The notes under the pieces: model-generated | Seen by the model: the letters and a program-made list of their open reading frames with translations, nothing else | Database searches by the model: none | What the model was told of the DNA's origin: nothing | Program-made: the position numbers and the translations under genes | NCBI GenBank assembly: GCA_965227145.1 | Contig: OZ245730.1 | Location: forward strand, 682,001 to 746,000 | Length of the DNA: 64,000 nucleotides | Origin: JACKAQ01 sp965227145 | Lineage (GTDB): Bacteria > Calditrichota > Calditrichia > RBG-13-44-9 > J075 | Direction of reading: 5' to 3' | Shown here: one piece after another, positions 8,921 to 18,535 of the stretch | Numbering within the stretch: the first letter of the stretch is position 1 | Layout: each line of letters opens with the position of its first letter

Positions 8921-9811
8921 TCAGCCTTTCAAATCGATCCCGAAAATCCGGGCGATTTCCAGATATTTTTTTGATGTATTTTCGATGATTTCGTCCGGCA
9001 GCGGCGGCGGCGGCGGGGTTTTGTCCCAGTCCAGCGTTTCCAGATAATCGCGGAGATATTGTTTGTCGAAACTCTGCTGCGATTTGCCCGGCGCGTAAAA
9101 TTCCTTCGGCCAAAACCGCGACGAATCCGGTGTCATCACCTCGTCGATGAGGATGATTTCGTCATCCAGCACGCCAAATTCAAATTTGGTGTCCGCCAAA
9201 ATGATCCCTTTTTTCGCGGCCGTTTTCGCGCCGTGTGCGTAAAGTTGCAGGCTGTAATCGCGCACGGTTTCCGCCGTTTGTTGATCGACAATGTTCAGCA
9301 TCCGCTCGAACGAAATATTTTCATCGTGACCGGATTCCGCTTTTGTCGCCGGCGTGAACAGCGGCTGCGGCAATTGCGATCCGTTGAGCAATCCCGCCGG
9401 CAGCGGCGATTCGTGCAACGTCTGCGATTCGCGATATTCTTTCCAGCCGGAACCGGCTAAATAACCGCGAACCACGCATTCCACCGGCAACGGCTGCGTT
9501 TTTTTAACGAGCATCGAACGCCCGCGAAGCAACTCGCCATGCTGATTGAATGGCGTCGGATATTCTGCAATATTGTCGGTTATGAAATGATTGGCAACGA
9601 TGTCGACCGTTTGCGAAAACCAGAATTTCGATAGTTGGGTGAGCACAATTCCCTTCATGGGAATGCCTTGCGCCATGATCACATCGAACGCGGAAATGCG
9701 ATCTGTGGTGACAAACAGCAGCGCGTCGCCAGCGTCATAAATATCGCGAACCTTGCCGCGATTGAGCAATTTTGCGCCGGGAATTTCCGTTTTTAACACA
9801 ACATTTGCCAA
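8921..9811 (-). CDS. purC: Phosphoribosylaminoimidazole-succinocarboxamide synthase (SAICAR synthase)
   Basis: 296 aa, the long form of SAICAR synthase, which joins aspartate to CAIR in purine synthesis. Motifs include GKVRDIYDAGDALLFVTTDRISAFD near the N-terminus, VECVVRGYLAGSGWKEY, and LADTKFEFG. The start codon is TTG (9811-9809) with AAGGA about 7 nt upstream. The nearby ATG is out of frame. It lies between plsY and gpsA. Confidence 0.96.
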   Translation of the reverse strand: MANVVLKTEIPGAKLLNRGKVRDIYDAGDALLFVTTDRISAFDVIMAQGIPMKGIVLTQLSKFWFSQTVDIVANHFITDNIAEYPTPFNQHGELLRGRSMLVKKTQPLPVECVVRGYLAGSGWKEYRESQTLHESPLPAGLLNGSQLPQPLFTPATKAESGHDENISFERMLNIVDQQTAETVRDYSLQLYAHGAKTAAKKGIILADTKFEFGVLDDEIILIDEVMTPDSSRFWPKEFYAPGKSQQSFDKQYLRDYLETLDWDKTPPPPPLPDEIIENTSKKYLEIARIFGIDLKG

Positions 9812-9828
9812 TTTGGAATCCTTTCGAA

Positions 9829-10464
9829 TCAGGATTTTTTGAACTGAATTTTATTTTCTTCGCCCTTCAGCAATCGCTGTACGTTGGCGCGGTGCGTAAA
9901 AATAATCAGCACCGGAATGAACACACTGAAGACGAGCAATTCGATCGGAACGGGTTGGTTCAACGCAAATTTTTGCACAAAAACCACCGCCATGAATGTG
10001 ATCGATGCGAGAATCGAACCGAGCGACACAAAGCGCGTCAGCCAAACCGTAACGATGAAAACGATGATGCAAACCAGCACCGGAAACGGCGCCAAACCGA
10101 TGATCATTCCCGCGCCGGTGCCCACGCCTTTGCCGCCTTTGAAACTGGCGAAAATCGTCCAGATATGCCCGAACATCGCGCATACACCTGCGAGGATCTG
10201 ATAATTGATGGTATGCCAGCCCAGCCCGCTGTCCATTCCCAGTTGCGATACGTAAACCGTTGGAATCCAGCCCTTTAACATGTCGATCAACAGCACAACC
10301 AAACCGGCCTTCCAGCCGAGCACGCGAAACACGTTGGTTGCACCCGCGTTGCCGCTGCCTTCTTTTCGAATATCGATGCCTTTGAGTAATTTTCCGGCGA
10401 TGATGCTGGTGGGAATCGAGCCCATCAAATAGCTGATGGCGATCATCAGTAGCATGTTCAGCAT
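9829..10464 (-). CDS. plsY: Glycerol-3-phosphate acyltransferase PlsY
   Basis: 211 aa polytopic membrane protein that acylates glycerol-3-phosphate with acyl-phosphate, the first step of phosphatidate synthesis. Family motifs are SYLMGSIPTS (N-terminal), the GSGNAGATNVFRVLG loop and the FKGGKGVGT glycine-rich motif. The ATG at 10464 has AGGAG 5 nt upstream. It is in the operon with gpsA, which makes its acceptor substrate. PlsX, which makes acyl-phosphate, is not in the window. Confidence 0.95.
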   Translation of the reverse strand: MLNMLLMIAISYLMGSIPTSIIAGKLLKGIDIRKEGSGNAGATNVFRVLGWKAGLVVLLIDMLKGWIPTVYVSQLGMDSGLGWHTINYQILAGVCAMFGHIWTIFASFKGGKGVGTGAGMIIGLAPFPVLVCIIVFIVTVWLTRFVSLGSILASITFMAVVFVQKFALNQPVPIELLVFSVFIPVLIIFTHRANVQRLLKGEENKIQFKKS

Positions 10465-10487
10465 GTAAACTCCTGTTTATTGGCGAT

Positions 10488-11495
10488 TTAGCCGGTCACT
10501 TTTCCGATAGCTGATGCTGAAAAACCGAACGCCTTCGCGGATTCGGAAATGGCTGTGGCGTGTTCGGATCCGGCGATCACAACCAGCCCGAATCCGAGAT
10601 TGAACGCCCGCCGCATGTCCTCATCCGGCACGTTTCCGGCGTTTTGGATGATACGAAAAATTGCCGGAATTTCCCAGGCCTTCCAATCGATTTCCAGCGA
10701 TAAACCCTCGCGAAGCAGCCGTTTGGTGTTGCCGACAATGCCGCCGCCGGTGATGTGCGAAATACCGTGCACCTCAACTTTTTCCGTGATTTCGGAAATT
10801 AGCGGAAAATAATTCGGGTGGATTTTCAGAAGTTCATCAGCGAGGGTTGCACCGCCGAGTTCGGTAATCGGTTCATCAATATTGTATTCGGCGAACAGCG
10901 CTTTTCGTGCGAGCGTGTAGCCGTTGGTGTGCAGCCCGTTGCCGGAAATGCCGATCAACGCATCACCCGGCTGAATTTTTTTGCCGTCAATAATTTTGGA
11001 TTTATCCACGATGCCGATAATCGTGCCGCACATATCGTATTCGCCCGGTGAGTAGAAATCGGGCATTTCGGCGGTTTCGCCGCCAATCAGCGGGATTCCG
11101 GCATTTTTGCAACCCAACGCAACCCCGGATACCACCGAATCGTACACATGCGGTTCCAGCTTTCCGCTGGCAAAGTAATCCAGAAAAAACAACGGTTTAG
11201 CGCCGCAAACAGCAATGTCGTCGATACAGTGGTTCACCAAATCCTGCCCGACTGTGCCGTGGCGATCCGCCATTATCGCAACTTTCAATTTGGTGCCCAC
11301 ACCGTCGGTGGAAGAAACCAGCACCGGGTGTTGCAGCCCGTTTCCGGAAATATCATAAAAGCTGCCGAACAGCCCGACCCCGGACAACACCTCCGGCGTG
11401 TAAGTCGCAGCAATGCGATCTTTAAGCTTGTTCAGCGCACCTTCGGCTTTGTCGATATCCACGCCGGCATCTTTATAGGTGATCGATTTTTTCAA
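10488..11495 (-). CDS. purM: Phosphoribosylformylglycinamidine cyclo-ligase (AIR synthase)
   Basis: 335 aa, full length. It closes the imidazole ring to give AIR in purine synthesis. ITYKDAGVDIDKAE, the SSTDGVGTKL loop, GGETAEMP and HITGGGIVGN are clear family blocks. The start is TTG (11495-11493), with AAGGAA about 6-8 nt upstream and no in-frame ATG near. It is the first gene of the purM-plsY-purC-gpsA operon. With purC it gives two TTG starts in one operon. Confidence 0.96.
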   Translation of the reverse strand: MKKSITYKDAGVDIDKAEGALNKLKDRIAATYTPEVLSGVGLFGSFYDISGNGLQHPVLVSSTDGVGTKLKVAIMADRHGTVGQDLVNHCIDDIAVCGAKPLFFLDYFASGKLEPHVYDSVVSGVALGCKNAGIPLIGGETAEMPDFYSPGEYDMCGTIIGIVDKSKIIDGKKIQPGDALIGISGNGLHTNGYTLARKALFAEYNIDEPITELGGATLADELLKIHPNYFPLISEITEKVEVHGISHITGGGIVGNTKRLLREGLSLEIDWKAWEIPAIFRIIQNAGNVPDEDMRRAFNLGFGLVVIAGSEHATAISESAKAFGFSASAIGKVTG

Positions 11496-11542
11496 TACTT
11501 TTTCCTTCCTGATTTAGCGCCATTTCCGGCAATGATAAAAGG

Positions 11543-12076
11543 TCACGCACTTTCCAATCCGATTTGTTCCATGTAAATATCACGCACTTTTTCAAAAAAT
11601 TTCAGCACAAACGGTTCGCGATAATCGGGATACGTCCATTCCTGCGGCTTAAAATTTTTTCCGCGAAATTTAAGATGGATATCGCCAAAAATACCATCTT
11701 GCAAATATATCCGGTGACTGAAATCTTTGGTAGTTGCGAGCACGAGTTTCGGGGCGTTAATATAGCCCGGATCCAAATTGATGCGCCGTTTGCCGTCAAC
11801 CGCATATGTTTTTTCGATCGCATTTGTAGCATGTTTGATGCCCGGTAACGCCTCAACATTAATAAATTCCTCAAACGAAACGAAACATTTTAGCAGATTG
11901 CTACCCATTTCTTTGGTGTAATATTTGGTGTGATCAAATTTATACCAATCCAGCTGTAAATCGATGGGTGAATATGCGGCTTCGAGCTGGGGACGCAGTT
12001 TTTCCCACAAACCGATATCGGCTGTGCTGACACCCATAATCAATTTTACAGGATGATATGTTTTCGTTTTGCCCAA
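11543..12076 (-). CDS. DUF4416 family protein
   Basis: 177 aa from a TTG at 12076 (GGAG 11 nt upstream). A TTG at 12106 would add ten residues. The family pattern is clear: PVKLIMGV near the N-terminus, YSPIDLQLDWYKFDHTKYYTKEMG, LKCFVSFEEFI, RINLDPGYINAPKLVLATTKDFSHRIYL and WTYPDYR. DUF4416 proteins are widespread in anaerobes and FCB bacteria, but no reaction is established to my knowledge. It lies upstream of purM on the same strand and may share its transcript. Confidence 0.85.
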   Translation of the reverse strand: MGKTKTYHPVKLIMGVSTADIGLWEKLRPQLEAAYSPIDLQLDWYKFDHTKYYTKEMGSNLLKCFVSFEEFINVEALPGIKHATNAIEKTYAVDGKRRINLDPGYINAPKLVLATTKDFSHRIYLQDGIFGDIHLKFRGKNFKPQEWTYPDYREPFVLKFFEKVRDIYMEQIGLESA

Positions 12077-12217
12077 TGTTGCTTTCGCTCCGCATAAATA
12101 ATTCAAAAAATATCACTTATTTTGACGGATGTCAACACAGGGAGATTAAAATATCGTTGATTATGTGACTTGGAAGGATTATGTTGGTTCAACATCAAAG
12201 TGATATGTGAGGAATGT

Positions 12218-12373
12218 ATGTGGTTTGACCATCCAGCTTTTTTTTGGACGGTTGTGGGGGTATTGATTATTCATTTCATAGTGTTTTTGGGATATGCTGC
12301 AAAGGTTTTGATGGATGAAGATGTGAGTTCACCCGAAGAAATTGAAGAACCTCATCGCAAACTGAATCAATAA
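12218..12373 (+). CDS. Small single-pass membrane protein
   Basis: 51 aa from the ATG at 12218, with GAGG 6 nt upstream (a better site than the upstream start at 12170). There is one membrane helix (about residues 8-30, FFWTVVGVLIIHFIVFLGYAA) and an acidic tail ending EEIEEPHRKLNQ. It stands alone on the plus strand between two minus-strand genes. I do not recognise it. The ribosome-binding site, the helix and the charged tail make a real gene likely. Confidence 0.6.
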   Translation: MWFDHPAFFWTVVGVLIIHFIVFLGYAAKVLMDEDVSSPEEIEEPHRKLNQ

Positions 12374-12398
12374 GTTCAGTATTAATCTATCCGAAAAT

Positions 12399-13055
12399 TT
12401 ATTTGTTTTGCCCAATCATTGCATCGATTAATGATTGGGTTTGACGAATTTCGTCGAAATTTACCGTGTGTCCCATTCCGGGATATAAACGGAGGGTGAC
12501 TTCTGCGCCCATTTTTTCGAAAATTGCGGCGGATTCGCGAACGCGTTCGGCGGGAATATGGAAATCGACATCGCTGCAACCCATAAAAACAGGTGTTTTG
12601 GAGAGCGATCCGGGAAAATTGAACACATTTCCCGGAGGTCCGATGAGCCCGCCACTGAGTGCAACAATGCCTCCAAATTTTTGCGGATGCGACGCCGCAT
12701 AAGTTAACGCGAGGCAAGCCCCTTGCGAAAAACCGCCAATTACTGTTTTCTCCGGCGGAATGCCGCTCAATTGCAATTGCGTTATGATTCCGTCAATTAC
12801 AGCCAGCCCGGAATCAATTCCCGGTTGATTATTTTGGATCGGCGCCAAAAAACTGAACGGATACCATGTGTTGTTGTGTGCGTCCGGGGCGATGTAGTGC
12901 AATTCCGGTCGGTCAAATTCTTCTGCTAACATCAAAATATCCAACGCGTTAGCGCCGCGACCATGCATCAAAATCATGGCGCCGGCGGCTGTTTCGGGCG
13001 AAGTGCCGGCAGTTCTCACCGGCATCCCCGCATGTGGCGATTCTTTATTTTCCAT
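12399..13055 (-). CDS. Phospholipase/carboxylesterase-family alpha/beta hydrolase
   Basis: 218 aa. It has the AB_hydrolase_2 esterase layout: MILMHGRGANALDIL (oxyanion strand), nucleophile Ser in GGFSQGA, acid Asp in MGCSDVDFHIP and His in YPGMGHTVN. I use the ATG at 13055, 16 bp after the dioxygenase stop. Upstream codons would overlap that gene. Esterases of this type are often encoded next to glyoxalase-fold ring-cleaving dioxygenases, as in MhqO/MhqD of Bacillus (quinone and electrophile stress), so the pair probably works together. Confidence 0.88.
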   Translation of the reverse strand: MENKESPHAGMPVRTAGTSPETAAGAMILMHGRGANALDILMLAEEFDRPELHYIAPDAHNNTWYPFSFLAPIQNNQPGIDSGLAVIDGIITQLQLSGIPPEKTVIGGFSQGACLALTYAASHPQKFGGIVALSGGLIGPPGNVFNFPGSLSKTPVFMGCSDVDFHIPAERVRESAAIFEKMGAEVTLRLYPGMGHTVNFDEIRQTQSLIDAMIGQNK

Positions 13056-13071
13056 TGAATTTTTTTCCAAA

Positions 13072-14013
13072 TTATTTGGTTTTGATTTTGGGTAAATGCG
13101 ACTCAATTTCTTCGCGGCGGGTTTCCAGCCAGTCGGGTAATTTTAGCGATTCACCCAAATTTTCGGGTGTTTCGTCGATGGCGAATCCCGGCGGATCGGT
13201 CGCAATTTCGAAAAGAACGCCGCCCGGCTCTCGGAAATAAATCGATTGAAAATAGTTCCGATCCAGCACCGGCGTCACATTTTGCCCGTCATGTAACAAT
13301 TGTCCGCGCATTTCTTTTTGCTGGCTGGCATCTGCAGCCCGCCAGGTAATGTGGTGAACAACCCCAACGCCCATACTGCCCGGCAGCGCATTTGCCGGTG
13401 AAATCAGGTCAATTATTGCGCCGGGTTGCCCGTTTCCGGTTGCCAGCCGGATTCGACCGTCTGCCGTTCCCATTTCGCGAAAGCCCATGATTTCCGTGAG
13501 CATTTGTTTTGTCGGGGCGATGTTGCCGATTGCCGCGGTGGCGCTGTGGAATCCGCGAATAGCGTGTTCTGCCGGAACATCTCTGTTTTCCCAACCGGAT
13601 CGCGAATCGTTGCTTGCGGCGATCAATTCGATATCCAATCCGTCCGGATCTTCGAAAGTGAGCACCTGTTCATCAAATCGCCCGAACGGACCGGCAACGC
13701 TGATATTCAGCGATTCCAGCCGTTTCTGCCAAAATTTGAGCGAATCTTCCGGCACAGAAAAACTGGTTGTCGTCACTTGTCCCAATCCTTTTCTGCCGCG
13801 CAGCCCGCGCGATGTCCACGGGAAAAATGTCATTATCGTTCCGGGATTACCGGATTCGTCCCCAAAATAGAAGTGGTAAGTATATGGATCATCAAAATTT
13901 ACGGTCTTTTTTACGAGCCGCAATCCCAATATCTTCACGTAAAAATCGATATTTTTTTGGGGATCGCCGGCCATTGCGGTAATGTGGTGAATACCCGATG
14001 ATGCAGTAACTAT
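13072..14013 (-). CDS. Ring-cleaving dioxygenase, glyoxalase/VOC superfamily (MhqO-like), apparently starting at ATA
   Basis: Two VOC modules. The first metal-ligand segment GIHHITAMAGDPQKNIDFY and the second VVHHITW segment are both present, with FREPGGVLFEIATDPPGF at the end. The first in-frame ATG (13974) would delete GIHHIT and with it the first metal-binding His. In-frame coding continues upstream as VTASSGIHHITA to an ATA at 14013-14011, 4 nt after GGAGG, and an in-frame TGA stands six codons further up. No ATG, GTG or TTG exists in frame between. The likely start is therefore ATA, or an ATG changed by a recent mutation or sequencing error. It pairs with the downstream esterase gene. 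Confidence 0.82.
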   Translation of the reverse strand: MVTASSGIHHITAMAGDPQKNIDFYVKILGLRLVKKTVNFDDPYTYHFYFGDESGNPGTIMTFFPWTSRGLRGRKGLGQVTTTSFSVPEDSLKFWQKRLESLNISVAGPFGRFDEQVLTFEDPDGLDIELIAASNDSRSGWENRDVPAEHAIRGFHSATAAIGNIAPTKQMLTEIMGFREMGTADGRIRLATGNGQPGAIIDLISPANALPGSMGVGVVHHITWRAADASQQKEMRGQLLHDGQNVTPVLDRNYFQSIYFREPGGVLFEIATDPPGFAIDETPENLGESLKLPDWLETRREEIESHLPKIKTK

Positions 14014-14127
14014 TTGTCCTCCGATTGTTCAAAAATTGTAGTGCAAATTTGATGAAACCGGTAAAACAAGGTTACAACAGATCCGGCGGCGAATCAATAG
14101 CGGAAATTTTGGCGAGCTAACTATTTG

Positions 14128-17100
14128 TTATTTTTCAATATATCGCACAATTTTGCGATACAGTTCGGCGGGATTGAACGGTTTGGAAACGTAATCATTC
14201 ATTTTTGCGGCATACACCTGATCGCGAACCTGCAGCAGCGCAGAGGCGGTTAACGCAACAATGGGGACTTGCGATTTGCCGGGATCGTCCAGTTTGCGAA
14301 TGTGCAGCGTTGCTTCAAAGCCATCCATTTCCGGCATTTGCAAATCCATCAGCACCAAATGGTAGTCGTTTTCCTGCACTTTTTGCACTGCTTCTTTGCC
14401 ATTTACGGCAACGTCCACTTCCAGATCCCATTTTTTCAGGAATTTTTTAGCGACCAGCACATTCACCCGATTGTCCTCCGCCAGCAAAATTTTGCCACCC
14501 TTTAAGCTTTGGAAATTGGGGATGCTGTAATCATCAGATTTGATTTCTTTTTTGTTTTCACTGTTGGCAAATTTTAGCGAAAAGTAAAATTGCGATCCTT
14601 TGCCGAGTACGCTTTTTACGGAAATTTGGCTGTTTTGCAGCTCCAGCAGGCGTTTGGTAATGGCTAAACCCAATCCGCTGCCGCCAAATTGACGGGTTGT
14701 GGACGCGCTGGCCTGCGAAAATTTCTCGAAAATCTGATCCAGCTTTTCTTCCGGAATACCGATGCCCGTATCCTTTACCACAAATCCGAGCGTGATGTGT
14801 TTTTTCGTTTGGGATATTCGGCTGACACCGATTTCCACATAGCCTTTTCGGGTAAATTTGATGGCATTGCCAACCAGGTTTACCAACACCTGGCTCAGCC
14901 GGGTTGAGTCGCCGATTACAAAAGGCGGTACGTTTGGAGAGAGGCTCAACCGCAGTTCGATTCCCTGCTCATCCGCTTTCACCATCAGCGAATTTTTGAT
15001 GCTGTTCAACAAATTATGCAGGTTGAAATCGGCTTCCTCAAACTCGATTTTTCCGGCGTCTATTTTGCTAAAATCAAGAATGTCATTGATTAACGCCATC
15101 AAATTATTGGCAGAAAATTTGAGTGTTTCCAAATGCTGAAACTGGTCGCTGCGGGGATTTTCCTGCAGCAGCAAATATGTCATCCCGATGACCGCGTTCA
15201 TTGGCGTGCGAATTTCGTGGGACATCATCGATAAAAAATCGCTTTTCGATTGCGATGCGAGTTCGGCTTTTTCTTTGGCATCCAGTAGCTCAATTTCATA
15301 TTCTTTTTGCCGGGTGATATCCTGAATTGCACCATAAACGCCGCGAGTGTTGCCATCTTTATCGATATTCGGTTTGCCGATAATCCGCACCCATTTTTCC
15401 TGCCCGTTCATTGTCGGGATGCCGAAAGTATCGTCAAAAGCTTGATTGTTCAGTTGGCACAATTCGATGAGCGCGGCAATTTTCCCGTGATACTGCTCAT
15501 GAAATAAATCGATAAATGATTCGAGCGTGTGATCAAAATTTTCCATCCGATCGAACAGAAAATAGGTTTCCTGAGAGCAAAAAACTGTGTTTGTCTGGTC
15601 GATTTCCCAACTCCCGATTTGGGCGGTGTGCTGTGCATCGCGCAGGTTCCGCTCCGATTTTTCCAATTTGGAGCGATATTCGTTCTGTGCAGTAATGTCT
15701 TTTATGATGCAATACAACAGGCTTTTTTCTTCGTCACGAACGATATTCCACGCGAAAAACCGGTAATAATCGTCAATCGATTTGATGCGGCTTTCGAAAC
15801 TGATCGACGTAACATCACCCGATTTAATTTGGTTAAATATTTGAAAATACGTGCTTTGGATGTCTTCCGGGTGGATGATTTCCGCAACCTTCATCGATTG
15901 TAATTTATTCTGCGAATAACCCAGCACATGTTTAAACGCCGGATTCGCTTCGATTATATTGCCGTCGTAATCGATCATGCAAACCAGATCGATGGACAGA
16001 TCGAACAGGCGTTTGTATTGGCGTATCAACAGCTCCGACGTATATTGCGTTGTTAAATCCTGCATGATTCCCAAAACCCCGGAAACCGAACTGTCATCAT
16101 TTAATAATGGTTCACCGATCAACCGCACCCATTTGTTTTTTCCGGTGCCGGACGTGATGGCGTAGTTCATATCAAACGCTTTTCCGGAAGTTACACAATT
16201 TTCCATGTGCTCGCGCAGTAACTTCTGATCGGCGATTTGGGTTGGCAAATGGATCAGCTCCCGGATCGTAATTTTGTCTCTGGCCGGCATTTCGCAAATA
16301 TTCCACATTTCCTCCGAACAAAACGCGGTCCGGTTTTCCGGATTGTATTCCCAACTGCCGATTTGGGAAATCCGTTGTGCTGCCAGCAGCATTTGCTGGG
16401 AGCGTTGCAACTGCATTTCGGCAGATTTCCGGCTGGTAATATCGATCATCGATCCGATGATCCGGTGAACATTTCCGTCTTCGTCCACAATCGGATTGAG
16501 GCGATTGACCATCCATATTTCCGTGCCGTCAATATTCAGCACGCCTTCATAAAACACCGTTTGGCGGGATTCCGAACATTTCCGGTGATAATATTTGATA
16601 GTTTCAACATGTTCCTGCGAAAGGGTTGGGACGAGTTCGTCCGGTTTTCGCCCGCTGATCCAATCGGATTCGATTCCGAGCATACGCTCCACTGCCGGAT
16701 TTATGGTGGTGTACCGAAAATCGCTGCCGGCCAAATCCAGCACAAAAATGCCCATATCCACACTGGTGAAAATGTTGTTGAAAAATGCTTCGCGTTCCCG
16801 AAGCTGGTTTTCGACAGTTTTTTGCTCCGTAATATCCACGCCCACACCCAAAACGTGGGTTTTGCCATCCACGCCGATAATCGGTGCTTTTGTGGTTCGG
16901 AAAATACGAGACGATCCATCCGGTTTTGTGTAGCCCGCCTCGATGGTTTTTGAATGGTTTGTCGCCAGCACTTCCCGGTCGATGGCGTTTGCGTATTCGG
17001 CCTCATTTTTATTGGAATGGACATCCGAGATGTTGATTTTGGTCAGTTCTGTGGCGGTGGTGTTGAACAATTGGGCAACCGTTTGGTTGACCATCACAAA

Positions 17101-18366
17101 ATTCCCGGAGATATCTTTCACATAAATCAGGTTGGGATTCAGATCGATCACTTGCTGGATAAAATCTTTTTGGCGCTGCAATTCGTGTTCAGCGGAAATC
17201 CGTTTGGTCACATCCATACAAACGCCGATAAAACCGATAAATTGCTGCCCATCGGCAAAAATCGGTTCGCCGCGTTCCATCATCCAGCGATATGCGCCGT
17301 CTGCCCGGCGCAACCGGTATTCCAATGCAAACGGCACCTGCTCGGCAATTGCCAGTTGATACCGTCTCAAATACATCTGTAAATCATCCGGCGCAATTCC
17401 GGATTTCCAGCCATCTGCAAGTTCTTCCGAAAACGTTTGTCCGGTAAAGTTAAGCCATTGATTATTATAATGATAGCGTTGCCCGTCTGTGTCTGCCATC
17501 CACACCAATGCGGGGGTGGCATCGGCCAGCAGCCGGAAACGCCGCTCGCTTTCGCGTATCTGCGTTAGCTGTTGCTGTTGCTGGGTGATGTCTTCCACAA
17601 TGCCGAGCGTCATGCGCAGTTTTCCGCTGCCATCGCGCATAAAAATGGTTTGCCGGCTGCGAAACCAGCGCCAGCTACCGGATTTGTGGCGCATCCGATA
17701 TTCGAGTTCAATAAAATGTCCGGGTTCGCTGCTGTTGAGCCGTTCTCCGGCGGTGACAATTTTTGCGAGATCATCCGGGTGGGTGTGTTCCATCATAAAA
17801 TTGTCGATGTGCTGCAAATCGTCATTGCTGTAGCCCAGCATTTCGCCAAACGAGCGATTGGAAAATACGTTGCGATCGGTTGTTTGATCGTAAACATAAA
17901 TTAACCAAGGGCTTATGCGAGCGATATTTTCAAAAAACATCGCTTTATCTATCGATTCCTGTGGTGATTTCAGCGGTTTGCTTAATTTGACCAGCCACAA
18001 ATTGTCTTCCTGCGAAAGCGCTCTGATGGAAAGATGGCGGGTAAAAACAGTGCCGTCTGTTGCCAAAAATTGCCAGTTCGCGGATGGCAATTCTGCGTCT
18101 GCGGGTGATTGCAGCAATGCCAAAAAATGTGCCTCGGCAGTGTCATTATTTTGCTGGATGGGCGATGAAATATCAAATAATGTGCGGTTGGTAATTTCCG
18201 CAACGGAGGTCATTTGGAATAATTCGAGCGCAGCGGCATTCGCATCCACAATAGTGCTATTTTCGAGAATGACCATTCCTTCGGGACATGTTTCAAAAAT
18301 AGTCCGGTATATTACCGAATTCAAAATGTTTGAATTTGCGCTTATGGGCTGCATATTCTTCGACAT
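14128..18366 (-). CDS. Hybrid sensor histidine kinase with eight PAS domains and a C-terminal receiver
   Basis: 1412 aa with no membrane segment, so likely cytosolic. About eight consecutive PAS/PAC units fill residues 15-1025, with PAC ends such as GIVEDITQQ, GVCMDVTKR, GVGVDITEQ, GSMIDITSR, GIMQDLTTQ, IIKDITAQ and AIQDITRQ. HisKA follows, with the phospho-accepting His in SHEIRTPMN (about 1049), then the HATPase_c N, G1 and G2 boxes (VGNAIKF, DTGIGIP, GGSGLGLAI), then a receiver with Asp in MDLQMPEMDG (about 1340). The ATG at 18366 has GGGAG upstream. No output regulator is adjacent, so its target is unknown. Confidence 0.95.
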   Translation of the reverse strand: MSKNMQPISANSNILNSVIYRTIFETCPEGMVILENSTIVDANAAALELFQMTSVAEITNRTLFDISSPIQQNNDTAEAHFLALLQSPADAELPSANWQFLATDGTVFTRHLSIRALSQEDNLWLVKLSKPLKSPQESIDKAMFFENIARISPWLIYVYDQTTDRNVFSNRSFGEMLGYSNDDLQHIDNFMMEHTHPDDLAKIVTAGERLNSSEPGHFIELEYRMRHKSGSWRWFRSRQTIFMRDGSGKLRMTLGIVEDITQQQQQLTQIRESERRFRLLADATPALVWMADTDGQRYHYNNQWLNFTGQTFSEELADGWKSGIAPDDLQMYLRRYQLAIAEQVPFALEYRLRRADGAYRWMMERGEPIFADGQQFIGFIGVCMDVTKRISAEHELQRQKDFIQQVIDLNPNLIYVKDISGNFVMVNQTVAQLFNTTATELTKINISDVHSNKNEAEYANAIDREVLATNHSKTIEAGYTKPDGSSRIFRTTKAPIIGVDGKTHVLGVGVDITEQKTVENQLREREAFFNNIFTSVDMGIFVLDLAGSDFRYTTINPAVERMLGIESDWISGRKPDELVPTLSQEHVETIKYYHRKCSESRQTVFYEGVLNIDGTEIWMVNRLNPIVDEDGNVHRIIGSMIDITSRKSAEMQLQRSQQMLLAAQRISQIGSWEYNPENRTAFCSEEMWNICEMPARDKITIRELIHLPTQIADQKLLREHMENCVTSGKAFDMNYAITSGTGKNKWVRLIGEPLLNDDSSVSGVLGIMQDLTTQYTSELLIRQYKRLFDLSIDLVCMIDYDGNIIEANPAFKHVLGYSQNKLQSMKVAEIIHPEDIQSTYFQIFNQIKSGDVTSISFESRIKSIDDYYRFFAWNIVRDEEKSLLYCIIKDITAQNEYRSKLEKSERNLRDAQHTAQIGSWEIDQTNTVFCSQETYFLFDRMENFDHTLESFIDLFHEQYHGKIAALIELCQLNNQAFDDTFGIPTMNGQEKWVRIIGKPNIDKDGNTRGVYGAIQDITRQKEYEIELLDAKEKAELASQSKSDFLSMMSHEIRTPMNAVIGMTYLLLQENPRSDQFQHLETLKFSANNLMALINDILDFSKIDAGKIEFEEADFNLHNLLNSIKNSLMVKADEQGIELRLSLSPNVPPFVIGDSTRLSQVLVNLVGNAIKFTRKGYVEIGVSRISQTKKHITLGFVVKDTGIGIPEEKLDQIFEKFSQASASTTRQFGGSGLGLAITKRLLELQNSQISVKSVLGKGSQFYFSLKFANSENKKEIKSDDYSIPNFQSLKGGKILLAEDNRVNVLVAKKFLKKWDLEVDVAVNGKEAVQKVQENDYHLVLMDLQMPEMDGFEATLHIRKLDDPGKSQVPIVALTASALLQVRDQVYAAKMNDYVSKPFNPAELYRKIVRYIEK

Positions 18367-18535
18367 TACTCTCCCTGTTAACTCCTGGAAAAGATATTCG
18401 ACAGCAACCTATTTTAGCTTAAGAAATGTGCTGGGTTTTTCAATATTTGTTGCCCTGTGTACGGGAATTTTAAAAGGATTTGAGGAATGTTTGTCAGTAA
18501 AAAAGGGTGTGAAACAATTGGCGATTTTATATCAG

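Noticed and set aside
14029..14031. In-frame TGA upstream of the dioxygenase as a selenocysteine codon
   Set aside because: Homology to the family starts after this codon, and a ribosome-binding site lies between it and the ATA, so it is simply the upstream stop.
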